The position numbers and the translations under genes were made by a program. Below are positions 53,554 through 61,806 of a stretch of 64,000 nucleotides of DNA, one piece after another. Source of the DNA: Mycolicibacter heraklionensis (GTDB taxonomy: Bacteria > Actinomycetota > Actinomycetes > Mycobacteriales > Mycobacteriaceae); assembly GCF_019645815.1 (NCBI RefSeq), contig NZ_CP080997.1, forward strand, positions 4,468,880 to 4,532,879, given 5' to 3'. Position 1 is the stretch's first letter. Every line of letters begins with the position of its first letter. The notes under the pieces are model-generated. The model was not told where the DNA came from. It did no database searches and was given only the letters and a program-made list of their open reading frames with translations.

Positions 53554-54831
53554 GTGGTGACCGATGTCGGTGGTACCGGATCCCCCGGGTTCCCCCGTGG
53601 GCTGGCAACCGGCCCTGTCGGCCGAGCCAGTATGGCCCGGGTCGGCACCGCAACCCTGCTCAGCGCACTCTGCGGCTACGCGGTGCTGTACCTGGCGGCA
53701 CGCGACCTCGACCCGGCAGGTTTCTCGGTGTTCGGCGTGTTCTGGGGCGCGTTCGGACTGGTCAACGGCGCCGCCAACGGCCTACTGCAGGAGACCACCC
53801 GGGAAGTCCGGTTCGCCCAAGACGCCCGGCCCGACCGCCCGTCCACGCCACACACCCGCCCGCTACGGGTTGCCGGGCTGAGCGGGCTGGTGGCGGCCGG
53901 TGTGGTCGCCGCCAGTTCGCCGCTGTGGAGCGGCCACGTGTTCGTCGAGGCGCGCTGGCTCTCGGTGGGGCTGCTGTGCTTCGGGCTGGCCAACTTCGCG
54001 GTGCACGCCACGTTGCTCGGCATGTTGGCCGGCGCCAACCGATGGACGCAGTACGGCGCGCTGATGGTCACCGATGCGAGCATCCGGGTGGCCGTGGCCA
54101 CCGCGACATTCGTGATCGGCGCCGGCCTGGTCGGCTTCCTGTGGGCCACCGTGGCCGGCGCGGTGGCCTGGCTGCTGCTGCTGGCCGCCTCACCCGCGGC
54201 CCGCTCAGCTGCGCGACTGCTGACTCCAGTGAGCACGGCGGGATTCCTGCGCGGCGCGGCGCATTCGATCACCGCCGCCGGGGCCAGCGCGATCCTGGTG
54301 ATGGGGTTTCCGGTGCTGCTGCAGGCCACCTACGGCGAATTGGGCGCTGCGGGTGGTGTGGTGATCCTCGCAGTCACGGTGACCCGGGCGCCGCTGCTGG
54401 TGCCGCTGACCGCTATGCAGGGCAATCTGATCGCGCACTTCGTCGACCAGCGTGGTCGCCGCCTGCGGGCGCTGAGCACGCCGGCGGCGGCCGTCGCCGC
54501 GCTGGGCGCGGCGGGCGCGGTGGCGGCGGGCCTGCTCGGTCCGTGGCTGCTGCGCACGGTGTTCGGCCCGGATTACCGTGCCGAGGGACTGCTGTTGGCC
54601 GGACTGACGACGGCCGCCACCGCGATCGCGCTGCTGACGCTGACCGGCGCTGCGACGGTCGCCGCAGCACTGCATCGCGCCTACGCGCTGGGCTGGGTGG
54701 GCGCCACGGTGGCCTCGACCTTGCTCCTGCTGCTGCCGTTGGACCTGCCGACCAGGACCGTGGTGGCCCTGCTGTGCGGCCCACTGGTGGGGATCGCCGT
54801 GCATCTGGCCGCGTTGCGCACCGATTCGTAA
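53554..54831 (+). CDS. polysaccharide flippase-like membrane protein (Rv3630-like)
   Basis: 425 residues from GTG 53554 with about 12 transmembrane helices and little loop sequence, fitting the MOP/Wzx-like exporters. It begins a three-gene cassette with a GT2 glycosyltransferase and a DUF2304 protein, the arrangement seen at Rv3630-Rv3632. In that context it probably flips or helps handle a polyprenyl-linked sugar for envelope glycans. Function is inferred from topology and neighbours. Confidence 0.85.
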   Translation: MVTDVGGTGSPGFPRGLATGPVGRASMARVGTATLLSALCGYAVLYLAARDLDPAGFSVFGVFWGAFGLVNGAANGLLQETTREVRFAQDARPDRPSTPHTRPLRVAGLSGLVAAGVVAASSPLWSGHVFVEARWLSVGLLCFGLANFAVHATLLGMLAGANRWTQYGALMVTDASIRVAVATATFVIGAGLVGFLWATVAGAVAWLLLLAASPAARSAARLLTPVSTAGFLRGAAHSITAAGASAILVMGFPVLLQATYGELGAAGGVVILAVTVTRAPLLVPLTAMQGNLIAHFVDQRGRRLRALSTPAAAVAALGAAGAVAAGLLGPWLLRTVFGPDYRAEGLLLAGLTTAATAIALLTLTGAATVAAALHRAYALGWVGATVASTLLLLLPLDLPTRTVVALLCGPLVGIAVHLAALRTDS

Positions 54832-54858
54832 GCGGCGCAAGCGTGTATTTTCTAAACC

Positions 54859-55557
54859 ATCGACACCCGCTACCCCGATGTCTGGATTATCGTCCCGGCG
54901 TTCAACGAGGCGACCGTCATCGGTGACGTGATCGCCGGGATCCGTTCGGTTTTCGACTTCGTGGTCTGTGTGGACGACGGAAGCGCCGACGACACCGCCG
55001 CCGTAGCCCGGCGCACGGGTGCTTATGTCGTGCGCCATCCGGTCAACCTCGGTCAGGGCGCGGCCATCCAGACCGGAGTCGAGTTCGCCCGCCGCCAGCC
55101 CGGCGCCCGACTGTTCGCCACCTTCGACGCCGACGGCCAGCACCGGGTGGCCGACCTGGTGCGCATGATCGACCGTCTCGACACCGCCGACCTCGACATC
55201 GTCATCGGCACGCGGTTCGCCAAACCCGAAGCCGCCGCGACGGTGCCGCCGCTCAAACGAGCGATACTGCGAGCCGCGGTATGCCTCAACCCCCGAATCC
55301 GCCGGCTCGGGCTCTCCGACGCCCACAACGGTCTGCGGGTGTTCAACCGGCGGGTGGCCGACCGCCTCGACCTCACCATGAACGGGATGAGCCACGCCGG
55401 GGAGTTCATCGCGCTGATTGCCGAGAACCGCTGGCGGGTGGGCGAAGAGCCGGTGGAGGTGCTCTATACCGACTACTCCAAGTCGAAGGGGCAGCCGCTG
55501 CTCAACGGCGTCAACATCCTGTTCGACGGGTTGCTGCGCAAGAGGATGTCGCGATGA
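54859..55557 (+). CDS. GT2 family glycosyltransferase, no canonical start codon
   Basis: GT-A fold glycosyltransferase (Rv3631-like). The motifs are VPAFNE, VDDGSADDT and the DxD-type TFDADGQH. The essential VPAFNE begins at 54892, but the frame has a stop at 54853-54855 and no ATG, GTG or TTG until GTG 54928, which would delete the nucleotide-binding strand. I place the start at ATC 54859, giving 232 residues, close to the family length. A TATTTT (54846-54851) lies 7 bases before it. A sequencing error or a rare start codon are both possible. The stop overlaps the next start as ATGA. Confidence 0.8.
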   Translation: MDTRYPDVWIIVPAFNEATVIGDVIAGIRSVFDFVVCVDDGSADDTAAVARRTGAYVVRHPVNLGQGAAIQTGVEFARRQPGARLFATFDADGQHRVADLVRMIDRLDTADLDIVIGTRFAKPEAAATVPPLKRAILRAAVCLNPRIRRLGLSDAHNGLRVFNRRVADRLDLTMNGMSHAGEFIALIAENRWRVGEEPVEVLYTDYSKSKGQPLLNGVNILFDGLLRKRMSR

Positions 55558-55913
55558 ACTGGATCAAGGTGCTGCTGATCGCGGCGGTGTTGGTGCTGCT
55601 GATCTACCTGCTGCTCTCGCGACGGTCCGCCCAGTCGCGAGCCTGGGTGAAAGTCGGCTACCTGGTGTTCGTGGTGGCCGGCATCTACGCGGTTCTGCGT
55701 CCCGACGACACCACCGTGCTGGCCAACTGGCTCGGGGTGCGCCGCGGCACCGATCTGATGCTGTACGTGCTGGTCATGGTCTTCGCGTTCACCACGCTGA
55801 GCACCTACATGCGGTTTCGCGATCTGGAGCTGCGCTATGCCCGGCTGGCGAGGGTGATAGCGCTCGCGCAAGCCGAGCCGCCCGAACCCGAACCCGAACC
55901 CCAACCACAGTAA
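55554..55913 (+). CDS. DUF2304 small membrane protein
   Basis: 119 residues with three transmembrane helices (VLLIAAVLVLLIYLLL, VGYLVFVVAGIYAVL, LMLYVLVMVFAFTTLSTY) and a Glu/Pro-rich C-terminus (EPEPEPQPQ). The family nearly always follows a GT2 glycosyltransferase and is thought to assist membrane-linked sugar transfer. ATGA overlap with the glycosyltransferase indicates translational coupling. Rv3632 equivalent. Confidence 0.9.
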   Translation: MNWIKVLLIAAVLVLLIYLLLSRRSAQSRAWVKVGYLVFVVAGIYAVLRPDDTTVLANWLGVRRGTDLMLYVLVMVFAFTTLSTYMRFRDLELRYARLARVIALAQAEPPEPEPEPQPQ

Positions 55914-55985
55914 TTCGGAAACAATTGTCCCAGCGGTAACAGCGGGTTTGCCGCTCGTCCGATTCGGGCCCGCACTGTTACAGGT

Positions 55986-56156
55986 ATGCGGGCGACCGAA
56001 GTCCTGGCCGAACCTCTAGCCGAAGTCACAGCGGCACTCCTGACAGTGCCGATGATCGAGTTGTACGCGTTGCTCTGGCGCGCCGGAGTGCTTGAAGTGG
56101 AACTTCCCGCGTCCCAGCGACCGCGGTCCGAGGCGTCAGTGCTTCGGGCCGGCTGA
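55986..56156 (+). CDS. possible small protein of 56 residues
   Basis: An ATG at 55986 opens 56 codons ending at TGA 56154-56156. The predicted product begins MRATEVLAEPLAEV and has an amphipathic or hydrophobic middle (TVPMIELYALLWRAGVLEVEL). It occupies most of the 263-base gap between the DUF2304 gene and the P-type ATPase and has no strong Shine-Dalgarno. I do not recognise a family. It may be chance in GC-rich DNA. Confidence 0.4.
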   Translation: MRATEVLAEPLAEVTAALLTVPMIELYALLWRAGVLEVELPASQRPRSEASVLRAG

Positions 56157-56176
56157 CCGACCGAAGCGGTAAGGCC

Positions 56177-59100
56177 TCAGCGCACCAGTTCCAGTTTCGC
56201 GGACGACTTCTTCGCGGCGGCCTTCTTGACCGGTGCCTTCTTGGCCGGCGTCTTCTTGGCCGGGGCGGGCTTCTTGGCAGCCGGAGCTTTCTTCGCCGGA
56301 GCTTTCTTCGCCGGCGCCTTCTTGGCAGCTGGCGCCTTCTTGGCCGGAACCGCCGCCAGCTCCGCGGCGGGGGCAGCGATCTCCCTGGTGGGGGCAGCGA
56401 TCTCCTCGGCCGGGGCCGAGAACCGGCTCGCCACGGCCACCGCGGCGGTAGCCACCGCGGCCGTGCCGAGAGCCTGCGCCCAGCCGATCGGGCCGACCGG
56501 AGTGCAGCCCAGCAGCTGGCTGACCCCGGGCGTGGAGACCATCGCCGCGAACAGTACGAAGGACCCGGCCGCGGTCGCCAGCACCATCGGCGCCCGCGAG
56601 TCGACCACGGTCTGGCCGAGTTCGGTGGTCACCAGCGAGATCAACCCCACCGTCGAGGCGCGCTGCGGAGTACCGGTCACCGAGGCCATCGCCCAGGCGG
56701 CGGTACCCGCCGCGCCGGTGACTCCGCCGCGGAACGCCACCGCGCGCCACAGTTTGCGCTCGTCGAGTCCGGGCACCGCGCCACCGATCGGGCCGGCCGG
56801 TGTGCTCACCGCCACGGCGGTGGCCGGCAGCGCGTCGGTCAGGGTGTTCATCAACAGCAACTGCCGGGTGTTCAGCGGCGAGTTCCCGGTGATGGCGGTG
56901 CCGATGACGGAGAACATCACCTCGCCGGCGTTGCCGCCCAGCAACCCGGAGATCGCCAGTTGCACGCCCCGCCAGAGTCGCCGGCCCTCGTCGATCGCGT
57001 CGACCAGGGCACCGATCTTGCCGTCGGTCAGCACCACGTCGGCGGTGGCATGTGCCGAGTCGCTGCCGTGCGCAACGACACCCAGCCCCACCGTGGCGGC
57101 CCGGATCGCGGCGGCGTCGTTGGCGCCGTCACCGACCATCGCCGACACCCGCCCGGCGCGCTCCAGGGTTTGGACGATCTGCACCTTGTTCTCCGGCGAC
57201 ATCCGGGCGAAGATCACCCGCTCGCAGACCACGCGCTCTTGTTCCTTGCGGTTCAACGCATTCCATTCCGAGCCGGTGATGACCTCATCGGCGCTGACGC
57301 TGACACCCATCTCGGCGGCGATCGCGGTGGCCGTGATCGGGTGGTCGCCGGTGATCATCCGGATATCGACGCCGCGGGCGGCCAGATCGGCGAGCAGCTG
57401 CGGAGCGTCGGCCCGGGGTGTGTCGGCCAGGCCGAGGAACCCCATCAGCGTCAGCCCGGAGGCGCTCACCTCCACGAGCCGGTCGGAATCGTCCTGCACC
57501 GCCCGCACCTGGGCGGCGGTCAGTTTGCCGTGGGCGACCGCGATCACCCGCAGCCCCTGGGCTGCCATCGCGGCCACCTGCTGCTCGACCTCGGCGCCGA
57601 CGTTCTTGCAGGCCTCCAACACCACTTCCGGTGCGCCCTTGACCAGCAGCTCCGATCCCAGCACCGAAGCCGAGAAGGCCCGGCCGGAACGGAACGGCAG
57701 GTGGGCGTCCGGTTCGATCCAAGCCCGGGCGCCCGCCGCGGCCGCCGCCCCTTCGACGATGGCCTGGTCGGTGGCGTGCGCGTGCGCCGCACCGTCGGGA
57801 GCCGGCGCCGCCTGCGCGGCGGTGCCGAGTACGTCGTCGTCGGAGTATCCGGCCAGCGGACGCACCGTGGTGACCCGCAGCCGGTTCTCGGACAGCGTTC
57901 CGGTCTTGTCGAAGCAGACCACGTCGACCCGGCCGAGCGCCTCCACTGATCGCGGAATCCGCACCAGCGCACCGGATTTGGTCAACCGCTGGGACGACGA
58001 GTGCTGGGCCAGGGTCGCCATCAGCGGCATCCCCTCCGGGACGGCGGCGATCGCGACCGCGATCGCGTTGCCGAGCGCCACCCGCAGGCCGCCCTGGCGC
58101 AGCAGGCCGAGCGCACCGACGGCGACACCGCCGGCGGCGCTGTACGGGAAGGTCCGGTACATGAGCTGGGACAGGTGGTGCTGCAGGCCGACCTCGGACA
58201 GCTCCCCGGAGGCAAGTTCGGAGGCCCGGCGGGTCTGGGTGTCTGCACCCACTGCGGTCACCAGCGCCAGCGCCTTGCCGGCGATCACCGTGCTGCCCGC
58301 ATAGAGCATGGAACTGCGCTCGGCCAGTTCGGCGCCGGGAGTCGGGTCGAGTTGCTTGCCGACCGACAGCGACTCGCCGGTCAACGAGGACTCGTCGACC
58401 TCGACGTCGGCCACTTCGATGACGCGAGCGTCCGCGGGCACCACCTCGTTGCTGCGCACCTCGATCAGGTCACCGGGCAGCAGTTGTTCGGCGGGGATTT
58501 CGTGGTAGGTCGGAGTCCCCTCGGCCCCCATCAACACGACCCGGGCCGGCGGCGCCTGCTGGGCCAGCAGGGCGTTCAGCCGGCTCTCGGCCCGCAGCCG
58601 CTGGTAGGCGGCCAGCATGGCGTTGCCGGTGAGCACCGTGCCCACCATCACGGCGTCGATCGGCGAACCCAGCATGGCGGTCGCCACCGAGCACAGCGCC
58701 AGGATCGGCGTCATGGGGTCGGACAACTCCTCACGCACGGCGTGGAAGTACGGCCAGAACACGCCCTGCGATTCCGCGTCGACCGGGGCGCGTTCGGCCA
58801 GCGGCGTCACCGCGTCCGGCTCCAACAGCTCGCGCGCCTGCTCGACCGTCATGGCGTGCCACTCGTAGGCCGGTGCCGGCTTCGGCGCACGCGCACGCAG
58901 CACCCGGCGGGCCAGCAGATACCCCGACAGCATGCCGGCGCCGGCACCGACGGTCACCGGGCCGGGGCCGCGACTCTGTCCCGCGCCGACACCGGGGATG
59001 GTCGCCCGGACGCCGCGGACCAGCAGCAGCCCGGCGATGGACGACGCGCCGATCGCGATCGCGACCCCGCGCTCGGTGGCCGACCGGGCGGCCGGGAGCG

Positions 59101-60682
59101 CGCGCAGCACCTGCCATGCTCCGGCCAGGTCGGCCAGCAGCAGGTCGGCATAGAACGGTGGCGGGGTGTCGGCGTGCTCGCTCGTCGGCATGACGCCCAG
59201 CGCCAGATCCGCCGACGCCAGGGCCTGCGCTGCCGAGGTGGACAGCACCGCGACGGTGCGGCCGGCCTGCTGCAGGTCGGTCACGGCCGCGGCCAGCGCG
59301 GCGTCCAGATCGTCGCCGGAGACCGGGCGGATGTCGTCGAAACCGGGACGCAGCTCACCGAGGATCTCGGTGTCCACCGTGACCAGCTCCGCGCCGCAGG
59401 CACGCCCTTCGAGCACCACCGCCGACGCCAGGGCATGGTGCGCGGGCAGGATCAGCGCGTCCACCGGTTCCTTGCGGGCCGACCCGCGGGATGTCATTCC
59501 GGGAACCCGGTGCCAGCCCGGGCGCAGTCCGGGCTTGTCGAGCAGGCTCTGCGCGCTGTTCCATGCCTTCGGCAGTTCGTGCTCGGTCGCGCCGCGGATC
59601 TGCACCACCCGGCGCTGTTCACCGGTCAGCGCCCGCGGGTCGATGACCACGGTGTCGATCTTGTCGAGGCGGCGCAGGCTGTCCGGCCGCAGCGGCAGCA
59701 CCCCGTGCGCGTCCGCCAGCCCCTGTCCCAGGGTCGCGGCGAACGATTCGCAACTGGTGCGCACCGCTTTCGGCGAGGTCGCCAGGATCGCGCTCGAGGT
59801 CATGTCCAGGTTGCGGGTCAGCCCGCCCACCACACCGGCACTGACCACCTGCGCTATCGCCGTGCGCTTCAGGTAGCGCTCGGCCGCGCCGTCCGGCCGT
59901 GGGACAGGCCGCGCGGTGGTGTGCACGTCCGGGTGGTCGGCGTAACGGGCCAGCTCCGGCTCGTAGCGATTCCAGGCCAACGCCCCGGCGCGGGTCTCGG
60001 AGGCTTTCAGGCCCTCCACCATCATGTCCACCGCCAGGATCGCGGGCGACATGGTGATGACGTGCGAGCCCAGCGAGACCAGGGAAAGCACCCTTTCGGT
60101 CTTTGCCGGGCCGATTCGGTTTTCCAGGGCGCCCCGGACCAGCGGCTGATAGCGGGCCACCGACGCCGCGGCGTCGAAGATCTTCGGCGCGGCGGGCAGG
60201 CGCATGGCGCTGCCCACGGTTGCGATCGCCAGGCCTACCGCGTTGGCGCCCACCATCGCGCCCTTGGTTGCCAGCAGCAGTCCGTCGCCCGGCAGTGCCG
60301 CGGTCTCGGTCGCGGTCAGCTCGAAATTCTTCTCGACGGCTTCCACCGTGGCGCACAGATCGGCCAGCGAAACGTGGTCGCCGATCTCGACGATCACCCG
60401 CGACAGCGGACGGTTCAGCCGCACCGAGGTGACGCCGGGCTCGGCCCGCAGGGCTTCGGAAACCTCGGCACCGATATCTGCGCCGTCGGGGTCGTCGAGC
60501 CCGTGCACCTCGATCCAGGCCCGTCCGGCGCCGCGCCAGCTGCGCCGGCTGGTCAGGTCGGAGCGCTCACCGGCCAGGATCTTGGCGCCTTCGCGCAGCG
60601 GGATGGCGGCGAGGTCCAGGCTGGCCGAAGCGACGGCGCCGACGGCGTCCAGACCGAAACGGCCGATTGCGAACACATCCAT
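56177..60682 (-). CDS. giant P-type cation ATPase, CtpH/CtpI type, with lysine-rich tail
   Basis: 1501 residues from the ATG at 60680-60682. The C-terminal 900 residues are a full P-type ATPase: TGES at 768-771, VPEGMP at 881-886, the phosphorylated Asp925 in DKTGT, MVGDGAND, and a final membrane bundle. Instead of a normal N-terminus it has about 600 residues with a degenerate HMA-like domain (about 55-130) and a second, inactive P-domain-like region (LDKIDTVVIDPRALTG near 340). Mycobacterial CtpH and CtpI share this giant architecture; I cannot decide between them. VPEGMP rather than CPC argues against a copper pump and for Ca/Mg/other cations. The last 57 residues are PAKKA-type repeats. 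Confidence 0.9.
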   Translation of the reverse strand: MDVFAIGRFGLDAVGAVASASLDLAAIPLREGAKILAGERSDLTSRRSWRGAGRAWIEVHGLDDPDGADIGAEVSEALRAEPGVTSVRLNRPLSRVIVEIGDHVSLADLCATVEAVEKNFELTATETAALPGDGLLLATKGAMVGANAVGLAIATVGSAMRLPAAPKIFDAAASVARYQPLVRGALENRIGPAKTERVLSLVSLGSHVITMSPAILAVDMMVEGLKASETRAGALAWNRYEPELARYADHPDVHTTARPVPRPDGAAERYLKRTAIAQVVSAGVVGGLTRNLDMTSSAILATSPKAVRTSCESFAATLGQGLADAHGVLPLRPDSLRRLDKIDTVVIDPRALTGEQRRVVQIRGATEHELPKAWNSAQSLLDKPGLRPGWHRVPGMTSRGSARKEPVDALILPAHHALASAVVLEGRACGAELVTVDTEILGELRPGFDDIRPVSGDDLDAALAAAVTDLQQAGRTVAVLSTSAAQALASADLALGVMPTSEHADTPPPFYADLLLADLAGAWQVLRALPAARSATERGVAIAIGASSIAGLLLVRGVRATIPGVGAGQSRGPGPVTVGAGAGMLSGYLLARRVLRARAPKPAPAYEWHAMTVEQARELLEPDAVTPLAERAPVDAESQGVFWPYFHAVREELSDPMTPILALCSVATAMLGSPIDAVMVGTVLTGNAMLAAYQRLRAESRLNALLAQQAPPARVVLMGAEGTPTYHEIPAEQLLPGDLIEVRSNEVVPADARVIEVADVEVDESSLTGESLSVGKQLDPTPGAELAERSSMLYAGSTVIAGKALALVTAVGADTQTRRASELASGELSEVGLQHHLSQLMYRTFPYSAAGGVAVGALGLLRQGGLRVALGNAIAVAIAAVPEGMPLMATLAQHSSSQRLTKSGALVRIPRSVEALGRVDVVCFDKTGTLSENRLRVTTVRPLAGYSDDDVLGTAAQAAPAPDGAAHAHATDQAIVEGAAAAAGARAWIEPDAHLPFRSGRAFSASVLGSELLVKGAPEVVLEACKNVGAEVEQQVAAMAAQGLRVIAVAHGKLTAAQVRAVQDDSDRLVEVSASGLTLMGFLGLADTPRADAPQLLADLAARGVDIRMITGDHPITATAIAAEMGVSVSADEVITGSEWNALNRKEQERVVCERVIFARMSPENKVQIVQTLERAGRVSAMVGDGANDAAAIRAATVGLGVVAHGSDSAHATADVVLTDGKIGALVDAIDEGRRLWRGVQLAISGLLGGNAGEVMFSVIGTAITGNSPLNTRQLLLMNTLTDALPATAVAVSTPAGPIGGAVPGLDERKLWRAVAFRGGVTGAAGTAAWAMASVTGTPQRASTVGLISLVTTELGQTVVDSRAPMVLATAAGSFVLFAAMVSTPGVSQLLGCTPVGPIGWAQALGTAAVATAAVAVASRFSAPAEEIAAPTREIAAPAAELAAVPAKKAPAAKKAPAKKAPAKKAPAAKKPAPAKKTPAKKAPVKKAAAKKSSAKLELVR
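56180..56350 (-). repeat. PAKKA-type lysine/alanine/proline repeats encoding the ATPase C-terminus
   Basis: The DNA repeats a TTCTTxGCxGG-type unit about ten times (plus-strand view) and encodes tandem APAKK/AAKKAP units ending in SSAKLELVR. Such tails are known from mycobacterial HupB and topoisomerase I, where they bind DNA; on a membrane ATPase the tail is unexpected. Confidence 0.9.
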
Positions 60683-60688
60683 GGCTGG

Positions 60689-60715
60689 CCTCCAGCGTCA
60701 TAGCAGCGCTGGAGG
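60689..60715 (-). promoter_or_regulatory. inverted repeat overlapping the ATPase ribosome-binding site
   Basis: CCTCCAGCG (60689-60697) and CGCTGGAGG (60707-60715) are exact reverse complements around a 9-base spacer. On the mRNA one arm contains the GGAGG Shine-Dalgarno that lies 6 bases before the ATPase start. It could be a protein operator or an RNA hairpin that hides the ribosome-binding site. Confidence 0.5.
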
Positions 60716-60829
60716 TCTCTTCCGCCGGTTGCCCGGCCCACAGCCCCGGTCACCCGATGACAGGCGACGTGATGACGACACTGCGAATTGGGGAATACTC
60801 CCCTCCGACCGGCCAGTATGCCACAGACC

Positions 60830-61774
60830 TCAGTCGGACTTGGTCTGCCGGAAGTACGCCACGGTGCGTGTCACGCCGTCGGCCAGCGCAACCTGCGGGC
60901 GCCAGCCCAGCACATCTGCCGCCCGCGAGATGTCCAGGCAAGACCGCTTCAGGTCACCGAGGCGCGGCGGGTGGAACTCCGGGTCGTCGGGTGCGCCGAC
61001 GGCCGCGGCCACCGCCGTGTGCAGCTGCCGGTCGGAGGTTTCCACCCCGGTGCCGACATTGAACCGCTGCCCGTCGCCGGCCTCGCCCGAAGCCCGCACA
61101 AAGGCGTCCACCACGTCGTCGACGAACACGTAGTCGCGGGTGTTGGATCCGTCCCCGAACACCTTGGTGGTCCTGCCCTCCAGCAGCGCTTGGGCGAAGA
61201 TCGCCACCACCCCGGCCTCGCCATGCGGGTCCTGGCGGGGGCCGTAGACGTTGGCCGGCGCAATGGCCGAACACTGCAGGCCATAGAGGTGGCGATAAGC
61301 GTTGAGGTAGATCTCACCGGCCACCTTCCCGGCGGCATACGGCGAGGCGGGGTCGGTCGGGACGTCCTCACCGGTCGGATAGCGCGGCGGGGTGCCGTAG
61401 ATCGAGCCGCCCGAGGAGGTGTGCACGATCTTGCGCACCCCGGCCGCGCGGGCGGCGTCGGCGAGGCGGATCGTCCCGACGACGTTGACGGAGGCGTCGA
61501 AGACCGGGTCGGCCACCGAGTGGCGGACGTCGATCTGGGCGGCCAGGTGAAAGATCACCTCGGGCCGGTGCTGCGCCAGGATGGCGTTCAGGTCCGCGGA
61601 GACGATGTCGGCCTCGACGAAGCCGAAGCCGGCGTCGTCGGCCAAGTGCTCGATGTTGACGGCTCGCCCGGTGGCGAAGTTGTCCAGCCCCACTACCTGG
61701 TGCCCGTCCGCCCGCAGGCGGTCGACCAACGTCGATCCGATGAACCCGGCTGCCCCGGTGACCAGTGCTCGCAC
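60830..61774 (-). CDS. galE1: UDP-glucose 4-epimerase family protein (GalE1)
   Basis: 314 residues from the GTG at 61772-61774. It is an extended short-chain dehydrogenase with the NAD-binding TGAAGFIGS at residues 6-14 and the catalytic YAAGK near residue 145. It also has the Ser/Thr of SSGGSIYG. Rv3634c equivalent. It likely epimerises UDP-glucose to UDP-galactose for arabinogalactan. It is divergent from the Rv3635-like gene with 32 bases between starts. Confidence 0.93.
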   Translation of the reverse strand: MRALVTGAAGFIGSTLVDRLRADGHQVVGLDNFATGRAVNIEHLADDAGFGFVEADIVSADLNAILAQHRPEVIFHLAAQIDVRHSVADPVFDASVNVVGTIRLADAARAAGVRKIVHTSSGGSIYGTPPRYPTGEDVPTDPASPYAAGKVAGEIYLNAYRHLYGLQCSAIAPANVYGPRQDPHGEAGVVAIFAQALLEGRTTKVFGDGSNTRDYVFVDDVVDAFVRASGEAGDGQRFNVGTGVETSDRQLHTAVAAAVGAPDDPEFHPPRLGDLKRSCLDISRAADVLGWRPQVALADGVTRTVAYFRQTKSD

Positions 61775-61806
61775 CGGCCCACCATACCGACAGGTAAGAA
61801 AGACGG

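Noticed and set aside
58001..60703. A 900-codon rightward open frame opposite the P-type ATPase
   Set aside because: Its composition is Arg/Gly/His/Gln-rich with no fold signatures, while the minus strand holds a clear ATPase. It is a shadow of GC-rich codon usage.
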